Shown here: piece after piece, positions 56,742 through 64,000 of the stretch
Position numbering within the stretch: position 1 is the first letter of the stretch
Layout: each line of letters begins with the position of its first letter
NCBI RefSeq assembly: GCF_006539525.1
Contig: NZ_BJNE01000010.1
Coordinates: 1-64,000 of the forward strand
DNA length: 64,000 bases
From: Glutamicibacter nicotianae
GTDB lineage: Bacteria > Actinomycetota > Actinomycetes > Actinomycetales > Micrococcaceae
Direction: 5' to 3'
Notes under the pieces: generated by a model
Told to the model about the DNA's origin: nothing
The model's database searches: none
What the model saw: only the letters and a program-made list of their open reading frames with translations
Program-made: the position numbers and the translations under genes

Positions 56742-56745
56742 GAGC

Positions 56746-58293
56746 ATGCCGGAAAAAAACCGTCCTACCGACCTCACCGAGGTGGCCGCGGACCAGCCGC
56801 AGATGGACCAGCGCGAGGTGCTCAAATCCATCGCTGGAGTCTTGGCATCCTTCTTCGCCGCGATGCTCGCGGCGACCATCGTGTCCATTGCCCTGCCGAC
56901 CATCATGGATGTCCTGGGCGGCTCGCAAACCGACTTCAACTGGGTCTTGAGCACCACGCTGCTGGCTAATGCCGCCACCACCCCCATCTGGGGCAAGATG
57001 GCAGATCTCTTCGACAAGAAGAAGCTGCTGCAAGCGGGCATCCTGGTGTTCGTGCTCGGCTCGCTGCTGGCCGGGCTTGCCTGGTCGATCCCAGTGCTGC
57101 TGTTCGCCAGGGTCATCCAGGGCATCGGCATGGGCGGGCTGACGGCCATGGGCATGGCGGTCATCGGCACGGTCATTCCGCCACGCGAGCGCGGACGCTA
57201 TTCGGGATATTTCGGCGCGGTCATGGCTGTCTCCACCGCGGCAGGCCCGCTGCTGGGTGGATTCATCGTGGACTCGCCACTTGGCTGGCGCTGGTGCTTC
57301 TTCTTCGGCATTCCGATCAGTTTGCTCTCGATGATCCTGATCCACCGGACCCTGCACCTGAAGCACGTGAAGCGCCCGGTGCACATCGACTGGGTGGGCG
57401 CCATCCTGCTGACCACCTCCGTCTCCATCCTGCTGATCTGGGTGTCCTATGTGGGCAAGGATGATTACTTCGGCTGGAATTCGTGGCAGACCTACACCAT
57501 GGTCTCGACGGTCATCTTGCTGGCCCTCGCACTGCTGCTCGTGGAATCGCGGGTTCCCGAACCGATCATTCCATTGAAGATCATTTGCACCCGGACTACG
57601 TCGCTGGCGATCCTCGCCTCGATCTCGATCGGCGTGGGAATGTTCGGCACCGGCGCCTTCATCGGCCAGTACTTCCAGATCGCCCGCGAAGCCACGCCCA
57701 CCATGGCCGGGCTGATGACCCTGCCGATGATCGCCGGCAACTACTTCGGATCGGTCTTCTCGGGACAGATGATCACCCGCTTCGGCCGGTGGAAAATCTA
57801 CCTGCTGATCGGTTCAATCCTCAATATCGCCGGCCTTGGCCTGTTGGGAACGATGCACCACGATACCGAATACTGGATCTTGGCCTGCGGCATGTTCCTG
57901 AACGGCGTGGGCATGGGGTTCATGCTGCAGAACCTGGTGCTCTCGGTGCAGAACACGGTGAAAGTCACCGACATCGGTGCGGCGAGCTCTTCGGTGGCGT
58001 TCTTCCGTTCAGTTGGCGGCTCGGCAGGCGTCGCGGTGCTCGGCGCGCTGCTGTCCCGCAATGTGGCTGACCTCATCAGCGAATCCTTGGCGGCCAAGGG
58101 GCAGCTTTCCGCGGCACCGGCCACCGAGGATTCGCTGAATCTTTCGGGGATGCCCGATGCGTTGCGGCTGGTGGTCGAAGCCGCCTATGGCGAGGCGACA
58201 GGTATCGTCTTCACCGTTTCGGCAGCCGTGGCAGTTATCGCCTTCGTATGCATCGTGCTCATCAAGGAAGTGCCGCTGCGCAAGACGGTCTAG
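56746..58293 (+). CDS. MFS drug efflux transporter, DHA2 (14-TMS) type
   Basis: A 515-residue transporter with about 14 transmembrane segments. The first loop carries GKMADLFDKKKLL (motif A), and the conserved motif C-like GPLLGGFIVDSPLGWRWCFF lies in TM5. Related to EmrB/QacA multidrug exporters. The substrate is unknown. ATG 56746 was chosen over a TTG at 56734 that overlaps the MarR stop. The upstream MarR gene is its likely repressor. Confidence 0.88.
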   Translation: MPEKNRPTDLTEVAADQPQMDQREVLKSIAGVLASFFAAMLAATIVSIALPTIMDVLGGSQTDFNWVLSTTLLANAATTPIWGKMADLFDKKKLLQAGILVFVLGSLLAGLAWSIPVLLFARVIQGIGMGGLTAMGMAVIGTVIPPRERGRYSGYFGAVMAVSTAAGPLLGGFIVDSPLGWRWCFFFGIPISLLSMILIHRTLHLKHVKRPVHIDWVGAILLTTSVSILLIWVSYVGKDDYFGWNSWQTYTMVSTVILLALALLLVESRVPEPIIPLKIICTRTTSLAILASISIGVGMFGTGAFIGQYFQIAREATPTMAGLMTLPMIAGNYFGSVFSGQMITRFGRWKIYLLIGSILNIAGLGLLGTMHHDTEYWILACGMFLNGVGMGFMLQNLVLSVQNTVKVTDIGAASSSVAFFRSVGGSAGVAVLGALLSRNVADLISESLAAKGQLSAAPATEDSLNLSGMPDALRLVVEAAYGEATGIVFTVSAAVAVIAFVCIVLIKEVPLRKTV

Positions 58294-58339
58294 CGGGCGT
58301 GGCGTTGTCGCGGAGGCGAATCAGGATAAGCTTCAAACC

Positions 58340-59059
58340 ATGAGTAGCATGCAACCGATCCAGCAGAAGGCGTCCCTGACCGAGCAGGTGTCCACGATGA
58401 TCCGCGCTGCCATCGTTGCCGGCGAGATGGCTCCGGGGGAGCACTACTCAGCCATCGGCATCTCGGAAAAGCTGGGCGTCTCGCGGACTCCGGTGCGCGA
58501 GGCCCTGCAGCTGCTGGAAAAAGAGGGCATCGTGACCGTGGCGAAAAACCGCGGGGTGCGCGTCAACCAGATTTCCCTGGACGAGATTGTTGAAGTCTTC
58601 CAGCTGCGGCTGGCCATTGAGCCTGCTGCTGCCTCACGTGGCGTGCGGAATGCGACGGAGGATGATATCAAGCAGCTGAAGTCGCTGCACCAACGCATGC
58701 TCGAGATCGGTGAAACCGGTGATGGCCGGGCAACGCTGGAAGCGGACAAGGAATTCCACCTCTACCTGCTGGGGCTGGCCGGCAACGCGAAGCTCGACAA
58801 CGTGGTGGGGGAGTTGCGCAACCTGGTCCTGGCCCACGGGCAGACCACGGTGCCTTTCGCCCGGTCCAGCCAGGATCTGGCCGGGGACCGCGAGGAAATC
58901 ATGGCAGCGATTCTTGCCAAGGATCCGGATGCCGCCGCAACGGCGGTTCGCGATCACGTCATGCGCACCGCGCAGATGCTGATTAAGTCCGTCTGCTCGC
59001 GGACCGAGGGACTGGACGCGCAACCGTTCTTGGAGCGGTTGGACGCTTTGATTTCCTAG
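58340..59059 (+). CDS. GntR-family regulator, FadR/FCD type
   Basis: A 239-residue regulator. The N-terminal winged helix covers SAIGISEKLGVSRTPVREALQLLEKEGIV (about 35-63). The C-terminal all-helical FCD effector domain (about 85-225) has metal/ligand His residues in DKEFHLYLLGLAGN and AVRDHVMRTAQ. The gene lies 152 bases before the CoA-transferase. A palindrome in that gap makes it the probable regulator of the downstream glutarate operon. ATG 58340 has AGGATAAG about 12 bases before it; the longer frame overlaps the MFS gene. Confidence 0.9.
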   Translation: MSSMQPIQQKASLTEQVSTMIRAAIVAGEMAPGEHYSAIGISEKLGVSRTPVREALQLLEKEGIVTVAKNRGVRVNQISLDEIVEVFQLRLAIEPAAASRGVRNATEDDIKQLKSLHQRMLEIGETGDGRATLEADKEFHLYLLGLAGNAKLDNVVGELRNLVLAHGQTTVPFARSSQDLAGDREEIMAAILAKDPDAAATAVRDHVMRTAQMLIKSVCSRTEGLDAQPFLERLDALIS

Positions 59060-59158
59060 CATCAAGCCTGAGCGTTCGGCACCAGCTGGAGCCCCATAGG
59101 CCTCTAGAGGGCAATGAATTATCTGAAAACCTTGCCAAGGTGATCTGCGCGACATAGA

Positions 59159-59170
59159 GTTGCATGCAAC
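59159..59170 (+). promoter_or_regulatory. GTTGCATGCAAC palindrome, probable GntR operator
   Basis: A perfect 12-base palindrome in the gap between the GntR gene and the CoA-transferase operon. It lies over the -35 region of the promoter whose -10 is TATAAT at 59179. The sequence resembles TTGCATGCAA-like sites known for FadR-type regulators. Confidence 0.65.
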
Positions 59171-59178
59171 ATGTAACT

Positions 59179-59184
59179 TATAAT
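59179..59184 (+). promoter_or_regulatory. -10 element of the glutarate operon promoter
   Basis: A perfect TATAAT 28 bases before ATG 59212. No good -35 hexamer is obvious at the right spacing; AGAGTT at 59156-59161 is the nearest. The palindrome at 59159-59170 overlaps it, so regulator binding should block this promoter. Confidence 0.6.
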
Positions 59185-59211
59185 TTTTGTGGATTGAAGG
59201 TGTGGAAGCGA

Positions 59212-60357
59212 ATGAGCCAACCGCTCGAAGGGATCAAGGTCATCGACCTCTCGCGCATCCTGGCCGGACCGCTATGCTCCATGACGTTGGCGGACTTCGG
59301 AGCCGACGTCCTCAAGGTGGAAAGCGCTGCCGGGGATGAGACCCGCAGCTGGAAGCCGCCGGTCAACGCCCAGGGCATCAGCACCTACTACTGGTCGGTG
59401 AACCGCAATAAGCAGGCAGTAGTCGCCGACTTTGCGGACACGGCACAGCTGCACGCCCTGCGCGAATTGATCCGCGAGGCAGACGTGCTGGTGGAGAATT
59501 TCCGTCCCGGTGTCCTGGCCAAATTCGGCTTGGACTACGAGAGCCTGCGCGAACTGAATCCGGCACTGGTCTATTGCTCCATCTCGGGATTCGGCGAAAA
59601 GCAGGGTGCGGCACTGCCCGGCTTCGACCTGCTGGTGCAGGCAGTGGGCGGGCTGATGAGCATCACCGGCGAACCGTCGGGGCCGCCGAGCAAGGTGGGT
59701 GTGGCCCTGGTGGATGTCCTGGCCGCGCAGAATGCGGTGGCCGGGATCCTGCTGGCCTTGCGCGAACGCGATTCCAGCGGCATCGGCCAGCGGGTGAGCA
59801 TCAACCTGCTCGGCTCGCTGCTGGCCGGGCTGACCAACCAGTCCAGCAGCACGCTGGCCACCGGAAAATCCCCGGCACGCATGGGCAACGCGCACCCGAG
59901 CATCGCCCCCTATGAAACCTTCGCAGCCAGCGATGGCGTCGTGGCGATCGCGGTAGGCAACGACCGCCAGTTCGCCGCCCTGGCCCAGCACCTGGGCCAG
60001 CCGGAACTGATCCACGATCCGCGCTTTGGCAGCAACAGCGCACGCGTGGCCCACCGGACCGAACTGAAGGCCATCATCGAAGCGGCCACCGCATCGGCCA
60101 CGGCCGCGCACTGGGCGGCAGCGCTGATGGCCGCGGGAGTCCCCGCCGGCAAGGTCAACTCCATCGCCGAGGCCATCGACTTCGCCAAGGAGCTCGGCCT
60201 GGATCCGGTCGTGCTGATCACCGATCCGGCCACCGGAGAGGTGAGCGAGCAGATCGCCAGCCCCATCGGGCTCTCGCGCACCGGAGCCCAATACCGCAGC
60301 ATCCCGCCGGCCCACGGGGAGCACCAGGAACTTCTTGGCACCTTCGCCAACAGCTAA
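59212..60357 (+). CDS. Class III (CaiB/BaiF) CoA-transferase, probable succinate-glutarate CoA-transferase
   Basis: A 381-residue CoA-transferase. The N-terminal LEGIKVIDLSRILAGPLCSMTLADFGADVLKVES and VENFRPGVLAKFGLDYESL are family hallmarks, and the catalytic Asp168 is in GVALVDVLAAQNAVAGI. Human SUGCT moves CoA from succinyl-CoA to glutarate. The adjacent glutaryl-CoA dehydrogenase gene favours this role; that is inference. ATG 59212 was chosen because the longer frame has an unlikely start and GGAAG lies upstream. First gene of the operon. Confidence 0.87.
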   Translation: MSQPLEGIKVIDLSRILAGPLCSMTLADFGADVLKVESAAGDETRSWKPPVNAQGISTYYWSVNRNKQAVVADFADTAQLHALRELIREADVLVENFRPGVLAKFGLDYESLRELNPALVYCSISGFGEKQGAALPGFDLLVQAVGGLMSITGEPSGPPSKVGVALVDVLAAQNAVAGILLALRERDSSGIGQRVSINLLGSLLAGLTNQSSSTLATGKSPARMGNAHPSIAPYETFAASDGVVAIAVGNDRQFAALAQHLGQPELIHDPRFGSNSARVAHRTELKAIIEAATASATAAHWAAALMAAGVPAGKVNSIAEAIDFAKELGLDPVVLITDPATGEVSEQIASPIGLSRTGAQYRSIPPAHGEHQELLGTFANS

Positions 60358-60384
60358 TCGCAAGAACTTTCAAGGAGATACACC

Positions 60385-61563
60385 ATGACCACCATCGAAC
60401 GCCTGCTGGACCCAGCGGACCTGATCAACTTCGACTCCCTGCTCTCGTCCGAGGAATTGGCGCTGCGAGACACCGTGCGCGGTTTCGTCAACGAGAACAT
60501 CAAGCCGAATATCGCCAAGTGGTACAACGACGCGGTCTTCCCGCTGGAAATCGTTCCGGAGATGGCCAAGCTGGGCCTGCTGGGCATGCACCTTCAAGGC
60601 TACGGCTGCGCCGGCCGCTCGGCCGTGGAATACGGCATCGCCGGGGCCGAGCTGGAAGCCGGTGATTCGGGGCTGCGCACCTTCGTTTCGGTCCAGGGCT
60701 CGCTGGCCATGAGCGCCATCTACAAGCACGGCTCCGAGGAGCAGAAGCAAGAATGGCTGCCGAAGATGGCCGCCGGCGAAGCGATCGGCTGCTTCGGGCT
60801 GACCGAACCCACCGCAGGCTCGGACCCATCGAGCATGAAGACCTTCGCCCGCCGCGACGGCGATGACTGGGTGATCAACGGCTCCAAGCGCTGGATCGGC
60901 CTGGCCAACGTCGCGCAGGTGGCAGTGATCTGGGCGCAGACCGATGAGGGTATCCGCGGATTCGTCGTTCCCACCAGCACCCCTGGCTTCACCGCCACGC
61001 CAATCGAGCAGAAGCTGTCCATGCGCGCCTCGATCCAGTGCGACATCGACATGGTTGATGTGCGCCTGCCAGGAACTGCGGTATTGCCCGAGGTCAAGGG
61101 ACTGAAGGGGCCTTTCTCCTGCCTGAACGAAGCCCGCTACGGCATCCTGTGGGGTTCCATGGGCGCCGCCCGCGACGCTTTCGAGGCGGCCTTGGCCTAC
61201 TCGCAGGAGCGCCTGCAGTTCGACAAGCCGCTGGCCGGATACCAGATGACCCAGCAGAAGCTGGTGGACATGGCCTTGGAAATCAACAAGGGCTTCCTGC
61301 TCGCCCTGCACATCGGCCGGTTGAAGGACGCCGGGAACCTGGATTTGCACATGATCTCGGTCGGCAAGCTGAACAACTGCCGCGAAGCCATCGCGATCTG
61401 CCGTGAAGCCCGCACCATCCTGGGCGGCAACGGCATCACCCTGGACTACTCGCCGCTGCGCCACGCCAACAACCTGGAGTCGGTGCGCACCTACGAGGGC
61501 ACCGACGAGGTGCACACCCTGATCCTGGGCAACAAGCTCACCGGCGTGCCGGCCTTCCGCTAA
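60385..61563 (+). CDS. gcdH: Glutaryl-CoA dehydrogenase-like acyl-CoA dehydrogenase
   Basis: A 392-residue FAD enzyme that would oxidise and decarboxylate glutaryl-CoA to crotonyl-CoA. Segments typical of GcdH include HLQGYGCAGRSAVEYGIAGA, DSGLRTFVSVQGSLAMSAI, CFGLTEPTAGSDPSSM and LNEARYGILWG. The catalytic Glu371 is in RTYEGTDEVHTLILG. The Arg of NEARYG is a binding residue in GcdH. Start ATG with AAGGAGA upstream, 27 bases after the CoA-transferase stop. Confidence 0.9.
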   Translation: MTTIERLLDPADLINFDSLLSSEELALRDTVRGFVNENIKPNIAKWYNDAVFPLEIVPEMAKLGLLGMHLQGYGCAGRSAVEYGIAGAELEAGDSGLRTFVSVQGSLAMSAIYKHGSEEQKQEWLPKMAAGEAIGCFGLTEPTAGSDPSSMKTFARRDGDDWVINGSKRWIGLANVAQVAVIWAQTDEGIRGFVVPTSTPGFTATPIEQKLSMRASIQCDIDMVDVRLPGTAVLPEVKGLKGPFSCLNEARYGILWGSMGAARDAFEAALAYSQERLQFDKPLAGYQMTQQKLVDMALEINKGFLLALHIGRLKDAGNLDLHMISVGKLNNCREAIAICREARTILGGNGITLDYSPLRHANNLESVRTYEGTDEVHTLILGNKLTGVPAFR

Positions 61564-61596
61564 GCCGCGAAGCCACAGAAGACGGGAAAGAATCCA

Positions 61597-63054
61597 ATGG
61601 AACTTTCGACAACAGTTGCCACCCTGGAGCACTACATCAACGGTGCCTGGGTTCCCGGAGACGGCGGGCGCATCGGCTCGACGGCCGCAGCAGACCAATC
61701 CAGCATCCTCGCCGAGGGCACCGCAGCCAGCACGGGCCAGGTGGCGGCCGCCTTTGATGCCGCCCGCACGGCGCAGAAGTCCTGGGCCGCCACCCCGATG
61801 GCAGCCCGCGGGGCGATCTTGGCCAAGGCCGCCGGCTACCTGACGGAGCATGCCGAGGACTTCGGCGCGGAACTGGCCGCCGAGGAGGGCAAGACCCGGG
61901 CCGAAGGCACTGGCGAAGTGCTGCGCGCAGCGCAGATCCTCACCTACTATTCCAGCGAATCCGAACGCGCTGCCGGCACCGTCTTCCAATCCCCGCGCGC
62001 CGGGGAGCAGATCCTGGTGACGCATAAGCCGCTGGGGGTGATCGGGGTGATCACGCCCTTCAACTTCCCCATCGGGATTCCTGCGTGGAAGATCGCCCCT
62101 GCGCTGGTCTTCGGCAACACCGTGGTGTTCAAGCCGGCCAGCCTGGTGCCGCTGCTGGCCATCCGCCTGGTGCAGGCCCTGGAGCATGGAGGGCTGCCCG
62201 CCGGCGTGCTCAATCTGGTCATCGGACCCGGAGCGCTGGGCGATGCCTTCATCGCCAATGAGCAGCTGGACGGGCTGACCTTCACCGGATCCACCGGGGT
62301 GGGCCGCAAGCTCTGCGCCGCGGGGGCAGCGCGCGGGATTCCGGTGCAGGCGGAAATGGGCGGCAAGAACGCATCGGTGGTGCTGGCCGACGCCGACCTG
62401 GACCTGGCCAGCGAGCAGGTGCTCTTCGGGGCGTTCCGCTCCACCGGGCAGAAGTGCACTGCCACCAGCCGGCTGATCCTCGATCAGGCCATTGCCGATG
62501 AGTTCCTGGCCAAGCTCACCGGGCGGCTCGCGCAGTGGGTGACCGGGGATCCGCTGGATCCGTCGGTGCACATGGGTCCGCTGGTGGATGCCAAGTCGGC
62601 CACCTCGGCAGCCCAGGGGATCGAACGATCGCTGGAACAGGGCGCGACACTGAATTATCGCGGGCAGGCCCCGGACACTGGCAGCTTCCTGGCCCCGACC
62701 ATCCTGGAGCTCCCGGACGGGGAAGCGGGGCGGGCCAACTGCGCATGGCAGGAAGAATTCTTCGCACCGATCCTGGCGGTGCGCCGGGTCAACGGGTGGC
62801 AGGAAGCCTTCGAAGCCGCTGAAGACTCGGAATTCGGCTTGAGCTTGGCGCTGTTCACCTCGAATCTCGCGCTGGCTCTGGAAGCGCAACAAACTCTCGA
62901 CGTGGGAATTTTGCATGTAAATTCGGAGTCAGCAGGTGCCGACCCGCATGTGCCTTTCGGCGGTGCGAAGGCTTCTGGCTACGGACCGAAAGAGCAGGGA
63001 GCGGCAGCTCGCGAGTTCTACACGCACACCACGACGACCTACCTGCGCGGCTGA
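61597..63054 (+). CDS. Aldehyde dehydrogenase family protein (possible glutarate semialdehyde dehydrogenase)
   Basis: A 485-residue NAD(P) enzyme. The cofactor site is LTFTGSTGVGRKL, the catalytic Cys (about 287) is in RSTGQKCTATSRL, the general-base Glu is in EMGGKNASVVL, and NFPIGIPAWKIAPALVFGNT is the conserved N/P segment. The family includes 2-oxoglutarate semialdehyde, succinate semialdehyde and glutarate semialdehyde dehydrogenases. In this operon glutarate semialdehyde is the natural candidate. A role with 4-guanidinobutyraldehyde from the neighbouring guanidino cluster is another option. It lies 33 bases after gcdH. Confidence 0.87.
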   Translation: MELSTTVATLEHYINGAWVPGDGGRIGSTAAADQSSILAEGTAASTGQVAAAFDAARTAQKSWAATPMAARGAILAKAAGYLTEHAEDFGAELAAEEGKTRAEGTGEVLRAAQILTYYSSESERAAGTVFQSPRAGEQILVTHKPLGVIGVITPFNFPIGIPAWKIAPALVFGNTVVFKPASLVPLLAIRLVQALEHGGLPAGVLNLVIGPGALGDAFIANEQLDGLTFTGSTGVGRKLCAAGAARGIPVQAEMGGKNASVVLADADLDLASEQVLFGAFRSTGQKCTATSRLILDQAIADEFLAKLTGRLAQWVTGDPLDPSVHMGPLVDAKSATSAAQGIERSLEQGATLNYRGQAPDTGSFLAPTILELPDGEAGRANCAWQEEFFAPILAVRRVNGWQEAFEAAEDSEFGLSLALFTSNLALALEAQQTLDVGILHVNSESAGADPHVPFGGAKASGYGPKEQGAAAREFYTHTTTTYLRG

Positions 63055-63091
63055 AGGGTGCCGGGCGGGACTGCAAAGAGAGTAATGATCA

Positions 63092-63949
63092 ATGACGATT
63101 GAACGTATTTTGGTGATTGGCGCCGGCACCATGGGCCGGCAGATTGCGATGAGCTGCGCGTTGGGCGGATACAGCACAGTGCTGCAGGACATCTCTGCCG
63201 ACGCGCTGGACGCCGCCCGTGCCGAACTGGAATCCTGGGCTGCCGGGCGCGTGGCCAAGGGCAAGCTGGATCAGGCCACAGCCGATGCGGCGCTGGGACG
63301 CCTGAGCCAGGACACCGATCTGGTCCAGGGCGCGACCACGGCGGACCTGGTCATCGAGGCCGCGGTAGAGCGCTTGGATATCAAGGAGCAGATCTTCGCG
63401 AAGCTCGGCGAGCATGCACCGGCCCACGCCATCCTTGCAACGAACTCCTCGACGCTGCCGTCCTCGAAGGTGGCCGAGGCCAGCGGCCGTCCGGAGCAGG
63501 TGTGCAATATGCACTTCTTCAATCCGGCATTGGTGATGAAATGCGTCGAGGTGGTTCGCAATGCGCAGACCAGCGACGCCACCATCGAGGCCGTCACCGA
63601 GGTGGCCAACCGGCTCGGAAAGAACCCGGTGCTGGTGAACAAGGAGATCCCCGGGTTCATCGCCAACCGCATGATGGGCGCGATCAACGCCGAGGCGCTG
63701 AACTTGGCGCACGCTGGAATCGCCAGCATCGAGGACATCGACACCACCGCGAAAACCGCGCTGGGCCACCCCATGGGTCCGTTCGAGCTGATGGACATGG
63801 TGGGCCTGGACGTCATCGATTTCATTGCCCAAGCGACCTACGCCGAAACCGGCGATGCGGCCGATCAGCCGCACCCGCTGATCACCGAAAAAGTTGCAGC
63901 CGGCAAGCTCGGGCGCAAGAGCGGGGAAGGGTTCTACCCTTACTCCTGA
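63092..63949 (+). CDS. 3-hydroxyacyl-CoA dehydrogenase (3-hydroxybutyryl-CoA type)
   Basis: A 285-residue enzyme that would oxidise 3-hydroxybutyryl-CoA to acetoacetyl-CoA. The NAD motif is GAGTMGRQIA at residues 10-19, with NSSTLPSSKVAEASGRPEQVCNMHFFNPALVMK following (catalytic His in HFFNP). GFIANRMMGAINAEALNLA and GHPMGPFELMDMVGLDV are typical of the C-terminal domain. RBS AAGAGAG lies upstream. It ends the catabolic block. The crotonase that precedes it in the pathway is not in the window. Confidence 0.92.
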   Translation: MTIERILVIGAGTMGRQIAMSCALGGYSTVLQDISADALDAARAELESWAAGRVAKGKLDQATADAALGRLSQDTDLVQGATTADLVIEAAVERLDIKEQIFAKLGEHAPAHAILATNSSTLPSSKVAEASGRPEQVCNMHFFNPALVMKCVEVVRNAQTSDATIEAVTEVANRLGKNPVLVNKEIPGFIANRMMGAINAEALNLAHAGIASIEDIDTTAKTALGHPMGPFELMDMVGLDVIDFIAQATYAETGDAADQPHPLITEKVAAGKLGRKSGEGFYPYS

Positions 63950-64000
63950 GCACGGCCCAGGCTGGAAACGCCGCTGCCTGCCCGATCAGCATCGGGTGGG
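63950..64000 (+). other. Window end
   Basis: The last 51 bases follow the 3-hydroxyacyl-CoA dehydrogenase stop. No feature is visible before the cut. Confidence 0.5.

Overview
The window is chromosomal DNA of a high-GC Gram-positive bacterium, most likely a Micrococcaceae member of the Arthrobacter/Glutamicibacter type. This is inferred from gene content, not from a search. The supporting features are a cold-shock gene followed by a DUF3027 gene, a DUF3263 / LytR_C-domain / CIRCE-groEL block with no groES, a WXG100 protein, an MsiK-like sugar ABC ATPase, and c-di-AMP riboswitches in front of peptidoglycan hydrolases. GTG and TTG start codons are frequent. No insertion sequence, prophage or CRISPR array was seen.

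Positions 1-11 kb hold an SDR dehydrogenase, a 5S rRNA gene with no 16S/23S partner nearby, an MsiK/UgpC-type ATPase, the trehalose genes otsA-otsB, a membrane-anchored DsbA-like protein, tRNA-Thr, a DUF808 membrane protein, and a tightly coupled N6-adenine methylase plus putative nuclease that looks like a restriction-modification pair. Positions 11-31 kb are mostly housekeeping: tRNA-Val, an LLM-type flavin enzyme, a ThrE-like exporter, ung, groEL under two CIRCE operators, a DUF4031-HD fusion, WXG100, a two-component system, cold-shock/DUF3027, serC, a DtxR-family regulator, two cell-wall hydrolases each behind a c-di-AMP riboswitch, HNH, NUDIX, a ROK regulator and tRNA-Arg.

Positions 31-46 kb contain pcrA, sucCD, an MHS-family transporter, a SNF2/SWIM helicase, a LOG-like protein, a ferritin-like/VIT1 fusion transporter and a DinB-like protein. 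Positions 46-64 kb form a catabolic region. The first block has an XRE-cupin regulator, an APC permease, a PucR regulator divergent from a GABA-type transaminase, and a ureohydrolase translationally coupled to a ThDP-dependent decarboxylase. It fits arginine/guanidinobutyrate breakdown to GABA and onward.

After an inositol-phosphatase-like gene and a MarR-MFS efflux pair comes a second block: a GntR regulator, a class III CoA-transferase, a glutaryl-CoA dehydrogenase-like enzyme, an aldehyde dehydrogenase and 3-hydroxyacyl-CoA dehydrogenase. Together these would convert a C5 semialdehyde or glutarate, via glutaryl-CoA and crotonyl-CoA, to acetoacetyl-CoA. The crotonase step is not in the window.

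The most interesting material is the putative R-M pair, the guanidino-compound cluster with its twin TTGG-N9-CCAA sites, the glutarate operon with a palindrome over its promoter, the paired c-di-AMP riboswitches and the tandem CIRCE elements.
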